Positions 10,416 to 23,084 of a DNA stretch of 64,000 nucleotides are shown here, piece by piece. Source of the stretch: Strix aluco (Eukaryota > Chordata > Aves > Strigiformes > Strigidae); the NCBI RefSeq assembly GCF_031877795.1, contig NC_133940.1, positions 12,525,985 through 12,589,984 of the forward strand, read 5' to 3'. Position 1 is the stretch's first letter. Each line of letters begins with the position of its first letter. The notes under the pieces were generated by a model. It searched no databases and was not told where the DNA came from. It saw nothing but the letters and a program-made list of their open reading frames with translations. Made by a program: the position numbers and the translations under genes.

Positions 10416-13400
10416 AGGACAAACACTCTAGCATGTTCCAAATAAAGACAGATTCCTGAAATTTGATTGAGACACATCAGAACATGAATGACCTGTACGA
10501 TTTGTGTAGAACAGAGAATGACTTTACCTCCTGGGGTATCAATTTTATGTTTTACATTTTATTTAGTTTTACTTCCTCTGTAATCATGTCTACAGTTCAT
10601 ATCCATGAAGGCTTCTCAGCTTTTGACTTTATTCTAGGAAGTGTCACAGCATGAAAAAAATTCTGTCTTGTCAGACTGAAGATTTGCTAACACTGGCTTT
10701 GATCTCATGTAGAAAGAAAGAGGATTTTATCCTAACTGCAAGTCATTTTGTTTTGGGTTTTTTCAATGGTCAGTCATTTTTGAGAACATTCCTGTAGCTC
10801 TGCCTACAGCAGATTTGGGGAGGCTGGTACTACTGGCTGAAGTTATTGTTACCAAGCAAAATCTGATCTCTTTCAAGGTAACCATGTGATATGTATAAAA
10901 TAAAAGCTTTAAAAGTGAGACAAATAAAGCTAAGCAAATATATGTAATTCTACACTTTCAAACCTTTAGGCAATGCAGTAATACTAAGAAAATATTTTAT
11001 TTTTAAACTTTTTAAATTGGGTTTTGCCAGTGATTTCAGCATATACAAAAGATATTTAAAGTCCGAAACTAAATACTAATGGATAAATGCAAAAGCTGGA
11101 ACTAAAATAGAACACCCCAAGGGTTTCACAGAAATGATCAGCCAAAATCAATTTTGCTTTGCTCTTCGTTCCCTTCACTTTCCATTCTGTTTCCAGCCTC
11201 AACTCACTCTCTACATATGTCTTCAACTGTAAGATTTTAAAAACAAAGACCCTGTCATTCACCATCATGATGAAGGATTTAAGTAAAGAATTTTATAATT
11301 AGAAAGTGGTTGAAAAATCTGTGCATGGAGCAGGACAAAAGTGAAATCCCCCTTCTTCCAACAGGGCTAGATACCATTCATTTTTAAACCTTCTATTTTC
11401 AGACACATGCGTGAGTGACACATTATCAGCACAATTAAAATCATTAGGGAAAGAAAATAACTTTATTTGTTCTTTTAATATTTGGAGCACAAATACCAAG
11501 AAGGCACAGCAGCTTTCATAACAAACATGTTAACCCCCACATGCTCTGCTTAATTATGATTTCTGGCTTCCTGTATTTCCCCTCAGGCTACTGGCACCAT
11601 AAGTAAACTGGCACAGATTTTATTTATTCTGAATATTCTGAGCTTCAACATGCAAGTAGTTCAGCAGGTGCTTCACAAACAGCTGAGTTGTTCCAGCAGT
11701 GAGGACAGGAGCTGTCTGACAGAGGAGTGACACATCTAGCAGGGAACAGAATCACTGTACCCCTCCCTGTCACCATGGCTACCACTCAGCAAGCGGTTTT
11801 TGGGCAGAAGTGCCAATTTAAGCAACTACTGATTTCTTATTACTGTCCCTGCATCACCCCCTCTGTTGGCCAGGTCTGAGTGTGTAGTAGGCCACAGCGT
11901 TTATCAGAATAGGAAACTAGTCCTGATCCAGCTGGAAAATCACCTCCTTTTTTTGACTCATTCTTTTCCAAACAGTTTTCTGACTCAGTTCATCATGTAG
12001 CCACACAAATACCCTGTGTAATGGAGGAGATAGTGGAAGGGCAGCGACAAGTGGAGTAAGAGATGGAGACTACTGGTGATTTAGGCAGCACTACCACCAA
12101 GCGCAAGAGAAGACGGAGCCAGAGCTCTGTTTAAGGCTGTGGTTTGGTATTCAGTGTTTAGATCCCTTTGGCAGTCCAGGTTCCTCACCACCCTGTCCTG
12201 CCCCCTCCCCACCTCCTCTCCTGCCTCATTGCAAGTGGTTATGCAGCTGCACGAGGAACCTGACAGGGGAACCCCCATCTGTCTGAAGAATGATCTGGTA
12301 AAAGATGGGTATTGTTATGGCACTGCAGGTATAACACATGAATTATGTCACAATTCACTTTGTTCTGGCAGACTGAAGTTTTAAAGTCTTTAGGGCTATC
12401 GTATCTGTCAGAGTGACACAGTCAAGTCACATGTGGAAGGAAAGTGTGACTCTCCTTCCCTAAATAAGTTCCATGGCTGGATACATCTCTCCAAGGAGGA
12501 GCATTACAAAGCCTTGTTCACAAACCTGCTATTAAACATGTGAAGTTGTTAAAACATCACTGTGGATAAAAGATATATGGAGCTGAGTGAAGGCAGTAGT
12601 AGAACATCACGCTGGGAATTAAATAATATTGCAAGGCTGCATGGAAGTCACTCTCAGACAAAAACCTATCTAGAGAAGTCAGAGCACATTTGAAATCCAG
12701 TGTTTCTAGTTTATCCATGACAGTTTTCATTTATAGCAAGATTCTTTTAAGACTGGTGATAATGTAAAGCAGTAGCAACAGGGATGCTATGAGTTTACAC
12801 AGATTTATTTGTACAGCTATGTAAATGTACATAGGGCATATATTTATATATTATACGCCATGTATAGTACATATTATATTAAATACAATAAATACATATC
12901 GCCACAACATTTTTGCTTAAAATTTTGAAAAAAAACAAGCATGGTTTCCAGCTTGTCAGATTTCAGCAGTGACACTGCAAGCTGTAGTCAGCCTGCCCTG
13001 CCAAAGAGCTCCAGCACAGCTGTGAAAAATTCTGTAGAAACGTTAAACTCTCCCCCAGGCCTGATATACCGCTAACCACACCTTGCAGGGCCAGGCTCTA
13101 CCGTGTGCTGTGCTGAGGCAGAGGTATATGAGACCCCTCAGAAACTACAGACTAGTAAAAACCAGTGAAGAGTCACTGTGCCCGCTTTAAATCTAAGCCA
13201 TAAGTAACTTCTTAAAAATGAACACAAGCTGCCCTGTCCTTGAAGCGCCGGGAGTTTCCCATCCTGGGGAGAGGCACTAACTCCAAGGGTACCGGCAACG
13301 CTATGCGCTCTGCGGTCGTATCTTGTCGGTTGTGACCGTGGAATGGCAACCCGTCTCGCTGAAGTCACTTCTGAAAAAGTCAGTTTCTAAAAAATCTGCA

Positions 13401-13479
13401 ACGGTGTGACCAGAAAAATCAAGTTTATTCGTAGTAAATTCATACAGGGGACCGAACGCCGCTGAAAAACCTTCGGATC
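10416..13479. other. Intergenic sequence upstream of GAB3, nothing recognised
   Basis: No gene is seen between the LTR and the CpG island. About 12780-12900 is very AT-rich, with TATA and GTACAT motifs and AATAAA hexamers. CpG density starts to rise after about 13230. Distal regulatory elements could lie here, but no specific site stands out. Confidence 0.5.
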
Positions 13480-13812
13480 CGCAAACTGACGAAGTTTGGA
13501 AGCGGCAGCCCGGGCGGGCGGTGGGAGCTGAAGCGGCGTTCGGGTGCGCGCAGAGCAGCGCAGAGGCGCGGAGCGGCGCCCAGCCCTCCGCCCGCGCCGC
13601 CACCGCCGGGCCACGGCCCTTCCCCGGGCGGCGGGGCCGGCCCCGCCCGCGGCCCCGCCCGAGCCAGCGCTGCGCGGGGGCCACCGCGGCCACCGCTGCT
13701 GCCGGAGCTCCCACAGCCCCGCCGCGCCGCTCGCCCCCCCCCTCCCCGCTCCCCCGGGCAGGGGCTGTCAGCATCGCCGGGGCGGGCGGCGGGGCCGGCG
13801 CGGGAGCCGCCC

Positions 13813-13848
13813 GCTGGCGCTGGCGGTGGCGGTGGCGGTGGCGGGGGG
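13813..13848 (+). repeat. GGTGGC-type short tandem repeat in the CpG island
   Basis: About five tandem TGGCGG or close units (GCTGGC, then GGTGGC repeated) run into a G6 tract. It is G-rich and could form a G-quadruplex on the + strand near the promoter. Confidence 0.8.
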
Positions 13849-13892
13849 TGTCGCAGCCGCCGGCTGCGTGGCGGCGAGCCCCGGCCGCCCAT

Positions 13893-13898
13893 CACGTG
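13893..13898 (+). promoter_or_regulatory. Canonical E-box CACGTG
   Basis: A perfect CACGTG palindrome lies 268 bp upstream of the GAB3 ATG within the CpG island. This class of site binds USF, MYC/MAX or MITF/TFE factors. MITF-family factors act in macrophages, where GAB3 is known to be expressed; the link is inference only. Confidence 0.45.
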
Positions 13899-13959
13899 CT
13901 CGGTGTGTTGCATTGTGTTTGCGGCGGAGGGAGGGCTGGCCGTGTCAGTGATCAATGTC

Positions 13960-14169
13960 ATGACTTCCTCCTCGGGCTGGAGCAGTATCAGAGCACAGCT
14001 GAAGGAAGCTGATTACTGCTGGTTTCAAATTGGCTGGGAACAATACACACACACACACACGCACGCACACACGCACACACAAGCGCGCACACACACACAC
14101 AAGCGCACACGCACACGCAGCCCGCACCCTGGCTCCCGCGTCGCCGCTCCGCGCCGGGGGGGAAGATGA
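13960..14169 (+). CDS. Upstream ORF in the GAB3 leader, overlapping the GAB3 start codon
   Basis: An ATG at 13960 (G at -3, A at +4) opens a 69-codon frame ending in TGA at 14167-14169. That stop shares two bases with the GAB3 ATG at 14166 (ATGA). A two-codon ORF, ATG TCA TGA at 13955-13963, overlaps its start. The first 26 or so codons encode an ordinary mixed sequence beginning MTSSSGWSS; the middle is Thr/His/Arg repeats encoded by the CA-type repeat; the end is basic and Pro/Gly-rich. The peptide itself is probably not functional. A role in limiting or re-initiating translation of GAB3 is plausible if the transcript starts upstream of 13955. It is called from sequence only. Confidence 0.4.
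   Translation: MTSSSGWSSIRAQLKEADYCWFQIGWEQYTHTHTHAHTHTQARTHTHKRTRTRSPHPGSRVAAPRRGGR
14044..14119 (+). repeat. Imperfect (CA)n / (CG-CA) repeat directly upstream of GAB3 start
   Basis: About 76 bp of almost strictly alternating pyrimidine and purine, mainly CA with interspersed CG steps and two AA breaks (AAGCGC). It ends 46 bp before the GAB3 ATG. Such tracts are prone to slippage and can adopt Z-DNA. It lies within the leader and within the upstream ORF. Confidence 0.9.
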
Positions 14170-14237
14170 GCTCAGGGGACGTCGTTTGCACTGGATGGCT
14201 CATTAAATCACCCCCCGAGAAGAAACTCAAGAGATAC
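14166..14237 (+). CDS. GAB3: GAB3 coding exon 1 (residues 1-24, start of PH domain)
   Basis: GAB3 is a scaffold adaptor that links cytokine and growth-factor receptors (CSF1R, IL-2/IL-15 family) to GRB2, SHP2 and PI3K, mainly in macrophage and lymphoid cells. This exon encodes residues 1-24, beginning [12 protein letters not shown] and ending KKLKRY, the invariant N-terminal block of the GAB family and first strand of the PH domain. The start is chosen because MSxGDxVCTGW matches GAB proteins, and the ATG has A at -3. The exon ends after a complete codon (phase 0) at a consensus donor, TAC/GTAAGT. Lys14 is the first residue of the K-Xn-(K/R)-x-R phosphoinositide-binding pattern completed in exon 2. 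GAB1 and GAB2 share this block, so the GAB3 assignment depends on exon 2. 5' UTR limits are unknown. Confidence 0.95.
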
Positions 14238-17200
14238 GTAAGTGCAGAGGCTCTGCTGATATTTTTTCCTGGCTAAAGGGATTTCGGCATGTGCTCGGTG
14301 TCTTACTCTTCCTTTGAAATGTCTCGCCTGGTTCGGCTTCGCCTTGGACCAAAACAAAAAGGTTTACAAGTCCGTGCGCTTTTACGGAGTATTTTAGTTT
14401 CCACCGATATTCTTGTGCCCTTTGGAATTAACCTTTCCCGGCTCGTAAGATTATAACACTTCAGTTGTTATGCAACAGATCTTAGGTTAAAAACCACATT
14501 TCGGTTTCAGTTAATGTTGCCGTAACTAACAGAATTGTTGTAACAGAATTTCAGATATCACTTTTCCAGGGAAGGGCAAGAACCTCCTGAAAAAACTAAT
14601 ACTTTACATTCTGAGGCTCTGCTTTGTTAAGATGCTCTGTAATTTCTATGGCACTTGCTAAAGGCAACATCTGCAATAGTTTTATTTACTGATTTAGTAT
14701 GCCAGATGCAGTTGCTAGCAGAAAGCTTTACTTTTTGTCCGTGATAAAGAGGTGCTGGAAGATGCCATGCTGTGAAGTTCCTGATAGCTGAAAGGTGAAG
14801 GGAGCTGGTGAGAAGAAGCGAGCACTGTATGCATGGAGAGCTGCAACCGCATTATGTGTAAAGGGGGCCCCTTGTTTCGTTCTGTATCTGCCTGCCTGTT
14901 TTTCTGAAAAAAAAAAAAAAAAAAGAAAAAAAAAAGGGGGGGGGGGGGAGTGTTGCAAACATAGGAAACTATTATTGCAGGGCTGTGAGGAAGGCACTCC
15001 GCGTGGAAATAAAGGAGCCTTAAAAAATTGCTTGGGACACCATTAAAAATGTAAGCCCACCGTGGGCCATTTTGCATACTCATTTGTGATGGTTCTTCAT
15101 CAGGCATGTTGTTATGTTGTTACACTTTTGGAATCGGTAACACTCATTTGAGTCATGCACTTCTAACTTACCCCAGAGCACTGCACTGGACTAGAAGGAT
15201 GCCACCGTATGTGTCTATCACACTCCCAAACCATATACACAGCTTACATCATTTGTCGTATTCACTTCTGTTTATCAGCATTTTTTCTGGACTGCTGATG
15301 TTGGCTTTTTAGAGTAATATGAGGAATAACTGTCTCGTGAAGAATGTGGTAGATATCGTTTGGTAGTGTATTTTTTCTCTGCACTGAAAACTAGGAGAAA
15401 GGATAATTTACTGATGTTAGAATTTACTTTTATTCTAAGCCAGAGTTTCTTCTTTTAGATCACAGTATTGCATTGAAATGGCTGAATATTTGCTTTGTTC
15501 AGTTAGCATTTTCCAATTCTAAAATAACCACTATGATGTGTCTCAAGGGAGCTGCAAATAAAATATGGATATCTAGTTTTTGTTACATTTTGTAACGAGT
15601 GTACTAATAGCACTGTACAGCAGGCACTAGACAATGTAAGAGCCACTGATTCACCCAGCTGGTATCATTAGTAACTCTGTCAGTGAAGCTATTTTTGATG
15701 ACTCAATATTCATAAAAGGGCAAAGTAGAGAAAACAGAATGTGATAAAGCTGGGATTTGAAAGCCCCCATTATACAGTCAAGATAATAGTCACAACAGGG
15801 GCTCTGATCAGCTCACGAGACTAGTTGCAGTCTGCTCTGCTCAGATTTTGCACTACAAAACCTAGGGAAATGGGGTCTATGTTATTCTTCAAACATCAAC
15901 CTCTAGATTAGCCAGATCTCTGCAGATTAGGCTTTGTTTTCTGGTTAGGAGGATAAACTACTCCTTTGTCCATAATAAAGCAGGAAGAAATGTACTGCAA
16001 GTACAGCAAAGATTAATGTCCTTTCTCATATGACTGGATGCTACAAACCCAATGGACATTGTCTCTTACTCGCTGTAAACTATTATTTCTCCACTTTTTA
16101 TATAGTTTCACCAGCATGGTAGCTTGTGCATCTTGCACTGAGGTGGTAGATAGCTCAGGCTGAACCACAGTGACTGCTTAAAAACAACACAAGCTTTAAA
16201 ACAATGACTGTTTAAACTGACTTCAGTAGGTGTCAAGTGTCAACCGCTTACAGGAGAATGGTGTTGGCTCTGGTTCTGAACTGACAACATACATAAATCC
16301 CCAAGCTTTACACCACCCTTTGTGTTCAGCCGGCAATACCCATGGTCTGAGCTGAAGCTTCCAGGGAGCCTCAAACGCAGGCTGGGGCTGCCGCTCATGG
16401 GACCTCTCTTACACTGGAGTGACTGTTGCGCTCACGCTCACGGGGTTGTCTCCCAGTTTACATTTTCCTGAGTTCAGCATCCGGCCTTTGTAAGGTCGGG
16501 CCTGAGGGTCTCGTTTGACACACTGATAAATTCTTAATTCTCAATCTATTACAATCACTAAGAAAATCCAATAAATTTCAGTGGAATCTGTAATTAAGAG
16601 ACCAGACAAGTGATGAATTCAGGTTGTGAGACTGGGAACTGCAGATAGCCCCACTGAAGCCACTGAGAATATTTAGTGTTTGTAAAATTAAACAAATAGA
16701 TTTTTACAAGATTGGAGCCTAAAGACCAAAGTATGCCTTTATTTATGCTTGTTTGCCAATGCAAGCAATTATTCTATGCATAAACAATTCAAAATTGGGC
16801 TCTAGGTAAGCAGAACGTTATTTTCAAAACTTTGAAAGGTGAAAAGCAGGTGTTAAGAGTCTATATTTTTCCTGCAATGTCTCACAAAGCTGATGCTCTT
16901 AGTAGCACTATTCTTAGAAGTGTCTTATCATTCCCTAACAAAGGCTGCTCTCTTACATGTGCAGGAAACGAACATGAGATTAATTACCCAAGCGTAACTT
17001 TCTGTAAAAACAGAGAGCTTAATGCTAAATGCAGAGAATTCATTAGAAAGCACAGGGAGCTTCACTTCAGCAAGCAAATACTCTAATATGGTTTAATAGC
17101 ACATACAGTGCTTTTGCCTCTGTCTGCTACTTGAACCATGAATCCACCACGTCAGCCTATCTAAAGAGGCAGTTGGGCAAGGAGTCTCCTGGGAGAGCAT

Positions 17201-19516
17201 TTGGTGTGTGTTGCAGTTCTTTGTCCCCTAAGTATGACCTGAAAGCTGTGCTGCTCTCATTCCCCCACTTGGTTCCAGCTTTTCTCACCGACCGGTCGGG
17301 GCTGCGTGGGCCTGAGGAGTGCCGGGGAACCCCTGAAGCTCTAGGGGAGCTGGGTGTGGGGCAGGGGCAAGAGAGGCAGAAGCTGCTACCAAATACTAGG
17401 AAGTGGTGGTGGTGGAGGTGAAGTCCATCATGCTCTAGACAAAAAATGCTAAGCATCAGGCACAGCTTGACACTCAGCCCCGCAGGAGGAAAACCTGGCC
17501 CCACAGGAGATTTTTGGTATTGATATTCGTGGATCATGAGTACCAGCCTCTGTAGGAAATGAGATGTCATGGGAGAATCTGCTTCAGGTGTGATGGGTTT
17601 CACAGTGCCTTATATTACTGCTGAATGTATCCAACCAGAGATTTAGATTAGGCATTCAGAGCCACAAAGGAAAAAAGTGTTTACGTTTGTTAAAAAAAAT
17701 TTAGAAATTCAGAAGACTCAGGGTGGTGGTGTTCATGTATCCCAATTCTGTAACATCAGCCTTGAACAGCCAGCTTTTTGATACTTTTCATATGGAAATA
17801 TATCTGCTCGCTGACTGGTAATATTTATTTTCTGTTTATTGGAGAGCGGGGAGAATGGTTTCATGGCCTAGAAAAAAAGGGAATTACTACAACCAGTGCA
17901 AAAAGTCACTATGAGGGGAAAAAAGACATGGAAGAAGGCACAGAGGATGCCTAATGAAATAAGAGGCTAGTGCCATCGAGAAGACACAATGTTCATGTGC
18001 TGGTAAGGAGAAGGAGATGGGATTTTTAACAGGCTAGTTCATTTTAACCTATCCTCAAATCCCTGTCCTGTAGCTTGTCACACCTGTGAGGAGCAGCAGT
18101 GGTAGTTAGGCAGCCTGCCCGCTGCTTCCAGTGAACACCACGCCATTATTTACTTACTGTTAGTGTTAAGTTACGTGGTTTGCAATAGTAAAGGGCTATA
18201 TACAGATGCTTGCTTGTTGTGAGTCAGTGCAGCTCCATTTAAGTGAATGCTGCACAGCTGTACCCCAGCTGAGGAGCTATTTTTAATCTTCAGTACTATA
18301 CAAATTGATGAGGGAAGACCACTTGCTCAAAAAAAGACAAGTTTCCCACTTTACTTGAGTGACTGGTTTCTTCAAACGTTATTGAAAATCAAAATTCCTT
18401 GTCAGCATCTCTAGAACAAGAGTCCAAAATGGACTCTGTGTTAGAAGTTTTAGCCTTGCACTTCTTACCACAGTTCTTGGAGTGTCTGGTCTGGGAAGAC
18501 AAATTGAGGTGTAAATTAATGTACCAGATGCAAAAATCCAGTAAAGCAGTGTGCGTTCCTGCTGTGTCTGTGCGAGGGGCAGTAAGTGCTGCCAGAGGGG
18601 CACAGCAGCAAGTAGCTGCAGACGGATGTCTCTGACTGTTGGGGGGATCTGCCAGAACTCGACCCCAGCACACCATTGCTATGGTTTTACAAGCTAAGAG
18701 AATCTAGACTTCTCCATTTTTAGCTGAAGTTCTGGTATTTATCAGGAGAACAAACGGGAAGTTACTGGCCACTAAGAAGAAAAAGTAAAGTGGAAGAGTT
18801 TTCTCAAGTAATAGGAACAAGAGTCCGACAGCACTGCTAAGGGTGGGTGGGATGCAGAGCGTCTGCCCTCTGATCTAGTGTTGGGCTGGTGTCAGCAGAG
18901 GACAGTGCCACCCTCCCCTAAAAGAAATCCCCAAGTGTTGTGTGAGGTCAAGTACTTCCGCTGGTTTGGGATTTGGGGGATGTTTCCAAAAAATAACTAT
19001 CAAAAAGAAATCTGAACTTAATTTTTGTCCATGAGTCTATTTATTTCCAAATGCTTCCTACAAAGCATCACCTCTTGAGCTTTGTCCCTGCCTTTCATAC
19101 CCTGCTGGAATCAACATCCTGAACTCTCTTTGAAATAACTGAATTTATTTAACCAGTTTGTGCAAGTTTTGTAACTCTAGTTTATAGGCTGGCTGGAATA
19201 GGAGTCCCGTGTGATGGAGAAAGTCGACAGTCTTTTAGCTGGTTCTAGTTGTCAGTTTTGTACCTACATTTTTTCTGCTGTTACTTAATTTTAAAATACA
19301 GCGCATATTCTATCTGTTTGGATATTAAGGAAGAACTCAATTTTGAGAAAATGAAGACTTTCATACAGAAGTTCCTGTGCTGCAGACTACATGTTCCCTT
19401 CTCTGTGAAATTTTGAACAAATTGATCTCACTGGTAAAGATAACAGCAGAAAATTTTTTTTAGGGAGGAGTTTCCATCACTGGAATTAAACATTTGCAAT
19501 TAGCCAAGTACAAATC
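14238..19516 (+). other. GAB3: GAB3 intron 1, proximal part
   Basis: The intron opens with GTAAGT at 14238. It contains an A18-G-A10-G13 run at 14907-14948 and a short (GGT)n stretch near 17403. No other exon-like or RNA-gene signal was recognised. Open frames here are short and not conserved-looking. Confidence 0.6.
14907..14948 (+). repeat. A18-G-A10-G13 homopurine run
   Basis: Eighteen A, one G, ten A and thirteen G follow one another without a pyrimidine. This is a 42-base homopurine tract, error-prone in sequencing and possibly able to form unusual structures. The exact lengths may be inexact in the assembly. Confidence 0.9.
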
Positions 19517-19627
19517 AGACCATTTCCCACCACTTAACCTTGTTTTGGTAGGTTAAGTGCGATGTTTATTCTAGACCATTTTCTGCCATTTTCACCATGT
19601 TTTGGTAGTTTAAATGCAATGTTTAAT
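19517..19627 (+). repeat. Imperfect tandem duplication, two copies of about 55 bp
   Basis: Copy 1 (19517-19570) and copy 2 (19573-19627) both start AGACCATTT, share TGTTTTGGTAG and end with a GATGTTTA or AATGTTTAA block, with a 56-bp period. Differences are scattered, so the duplication is old. No gene function is implied. Confidence 0.75.
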
Positions 19628-22600
19628 GAGATAGGCTGACTTCTAAGAAAAAAATAATTTCTAAAAAACACTGCTGTTCTTGGCAACCTGTGTATCAGAA
19701 TGTTAAGCAGAATAATTTCCCTTGGACTATTTATTTGGGTGGAGCCATAATAGCCCTGAAGCCCAAGTTTAATCTTTGACCACATATTTTCAGTGCACAG
19801 GAATGTCCAGCTATTGGTTTCTATTCAAAACAGAAACCGCAAGTTATCAGGTCTTTGCATTCAAAAATAGAGACTTAAAAAAAAGTGCTAGTTTGAAATA
19901 GAGAAGGAAATGTTAAGTTGAGTGGTAATTAAACCAGTGATGCAATCAAACATGTCTTAGAGGAAAAAGCATTACAAGTAGTACTTTGCTGTACTCTTTG
20001 TTGTAGCATGAAAACTATAATATGGACAAACACATTGCTTCTACCAATAATGCATTAAAATGCTATGAACATGTATTACGCCAATTTGATAGGTTTTTAG
20101 GGAAAGGGACAAGTTTACTCCTATAATGTTACTCAGCAGAGAAACAAGTTGTTTTATTTGCTTTCCTGTCCTTTTCATTTGAGTTGGAAATGAATTAGTA
20201 ATGTGATAAGACAAGGAAAAAATGCCATCTTTGAAATGAAATTTGCATGTCAAAACATTACATGCAGCCAGAGAAAATAGATTTTACTCTCTCATTTAAC
20301 TGTTGAATAAAATGCGATACTTCAACTTTTTTTTTCTGCTTTACAGTAATATCCTTGACTTGTTTCAGTTTGTGTTGCATCAGAAAAAACAACAAAAAAC
20401 CAACAAACATATAGCCATGCAAAACTAAGGTTTAAAATCTGCTCTTCATGGCAGAAAAATACTCCCCTTCTGAGGCTAACTCATTTGTAGCTTTGTAATT
20501 GTTAGAATGAGACAACTGTTCTTAGAGATTTTGTTATTCTCTTCCCTTCTGATGCCAGAAACCCCACCTGACCCCTGCAGTCAAAACTGCTTTGTAGCTT
20601 TCCACAAAAGCCTTGAACAGCTCATTTCAGTTACTGGACATACTTTCCCATAAAGCATTTTACAGAAAGGCAGTAAAATGTCATTATTATGAATTTTAAA
20701 TTACTTAAATGAAGGTGTTAATTTAAATGGAACTTAGATTGTCATCTGAAGCTTTTTGACTCGTTTTTTGACAGTGCTTTTTAAAAGACAATAGTTTCTG
20801 TGAGCCTTGTTAGTGACAAATATTATTCATCCTGTGACTCCCAAGTCTCAGGGACTGTGGGTTATGTATTCATATTTCTGTTGGACAGAATAATGGCCAT
20901 AAAGGGACCCTTTCTAAATTTGCAACTGTTGTAATCTCAGCAGAGTGCATAGTTTCTGAACAATCTGTTTTCACATACCAGACTTGCAAACTGTTTGTAG
21001 AAGTTCAAGGATTTTACAGTTGTGAAGCCATTTTTTCAAGCTGACATGAACTGGTCGTGCCAAGGAGAAGCCAATAGTTCGGAACAAGCGTGAACTATGT
21101 TTTACTTGCAGACTTTACAAACTGTGCAGTGAAACCACTAAGTTTACAGAAGTTTCTAAGTGCTAGGAAAGCTGAATGTGTATGCCTGCTGTAAAGCTGC
21201 ACTTCCAAGATCTGTTTGTTGCCGATTCCACAGAAAAGCCACCGGCATTCAGAGGTGGCTGTGTGCTGATCAGAACGCTATGAGATGAGAAAAAGCATCT
21301 GAAGAGATGCCAGCTGAGTTTACAGTAGCAGTGGAGAAACAGTTTCATGAGAAGCCATACACTGCTTCTCATGAAGGGCTCACTGCTATTCCAGCTACTA
21401 CATCTGTATTGTTTACTAATATTTACAGTGGAAGCTTTGCAAGCTTAAGAGAAGTTCAACATTCTGAACCCATCCTAAGAGTTCTCACTGAGGCCTTAGG
21501 TTTAAAAATAAGAAGCACTTAAGTAGCTCAGGGAATTGCTTTTTTGAGATACTCAGGCGCTCTGCTCCCACTGAAATAGGGTTTGCAAAATGTTTTCACT
21601 GGGTACTCCTCTGACTCTAGGGCTGTTTTTACAGGTCTTCACTGTCTAACTTTCCCTGTAAAACAGTGGGATTTGGACTGTCAGATGAAAATGGGACTGT
21701 TACTTCAACTTCACTTTGTGCTTTTCAAAATGTTCCTTTTTGACAGATAACTCTGAGCATTGTATCACCCTTGAGCTATGGATTATAAAATAACGGTGAA
21801 CTGTTTTTGAAAAGTGAGGGGAAAACACCAGATAAATCACATTATTATTTCAGTATCCTCCCCCAAGCTCCTGCTTTAGTCTGTGCTGAGCCTGAGAAAT
21901 ATTCAAGCTGAAACATCATTAAGATAAACAAACAAAAAGGTTAGGGGACAGTCTGATTGGCATAGGAAGAACAGGCTTTGTGTTGGTGACACTGCTTTGG
22001 TTCCCCTGTGCATCCCTCTGCATTGGGTTTGCAGACTGGAAACCTAATAATACTGGCTTGTAAAGGGAAAAATAGAAGCATTTATTGATGTGTTACTAGA
22101 TTGCAGTGCTTTAACAGTTTTCTTATGAAAAATATGTTATTTTTTTTCTTTTTTTTGAAATTCACAACTGAAAGTACTGTTGCTATGTTACTGTGATGGT
22201 GTGTAGGCTGCTAAATAAATAGTGGGAGTTTAGTCCATGCCAGAAATAGAAAGCCAGGTCAGAGGTGATGTTTGGGACATGTTGAGAAAAAAGAGAATAT
22301 ATAATTATTTCTTTCCTTCCTATCATTCTCTTTGCTCTCATTAACCCCAGACTACTTGGAATGAAATTACAACAGAATTTCTGGACATGTGAGAGTACTA
22401 AAAATTTATGCCTCTGGAGTTCCACTAAGTCTTTCTGCTTTGTTTTTTGCAAGATCAAATTTGCAAAGGAAACTGGTGAAACTGTGGCACCTCAGACACT
22501 TGTGAACTGAATAGCTACTTCCAGGTATCACAGGGCATGGAGAACTGATGAAAATTCACTCTGCAAAGGTGTGCTCAGAAAGGAGAATCTAACAGAGGGA

Positions 22601-23084
22601 GCAAGCTTTGAGAAAATGTGCTCCTGTAAAGCCAGAAACTGGAAATTTGAGTCCATTATCCTTTTTGGGACAGCCTGGCAGGTTACAGATGTACAAAAAC
22701 ATGGTTAGGCTCTCGTGCAATGAGTCCTAGGTACCTGCTTGCTGCCTAAACATCTTTGTAAACCTGGCTTGTGAACATGCATGAGTGCCTCGTTTGTACA
22801 GCAGGGTCATTTTTACCCCCCCCTGCTGCCTGCATATGCTGCTCATGTACAGACCTGGGCACAACAAGCTCTCATTTAAACTCCAGCGGCTGATTCAGTA
22901 AATGGTGGGAACTGCAAGCCACTGACGTGAAAAATAGAGCCCAGTCCTCCCTCCATCCATGTCAGTTGGAGCAGAAGCAACCCATATCCTGGGAACGAGC
23001 ACTGCAGCCTTGTTGCTGGCAGACAGCGGCCTTTGACCTCATGTCCAAAATGTTATCTCAGATGCTGGATGCTCTGGGCTGCAT
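19628..23084 (+). other. GAB3: GAB3 intron 1, no feature recognised
   Basis: This is AT-rich intronic sequence with a T-rich stretch around 22139-22157. No exon, RNA gene or repeat family was recognised. Confidence 0.55.

Larger units (their letters stand above)
13480..14165 (+). promoter_or_regulatory. GAB3: CpG-island promoter and 5' leader of GAB3
   Basis: G+C and CpG rise sharply here and fall again after exon 1, the usual form of a vertebrate CpG-island promoter. Two GC boxes (CCCCGCCC) lie at 13641-13648 and 13653-13660, with more Sp1/KLF-like cores around them. A canonical E-box CACGTG is at 13893-13898. No TATA box is visible. The transcription start cannot be fixed from sequence; a start between about 13850 and 13950 would put the upstream ORF and the CA-type repeat in the leader. 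Long open frames on both strands here are by-products of GC richness. Confidence 0.75.

Noticed and set aside
13301..14012. Open frames of 130-173 codons on both strands, rich in Ala, Arg, Pro and Gly
   Set aside because: They lie in the CpG island, where stops are rare. Composition follows the DNA, and frames on opposite strands mirror each other.
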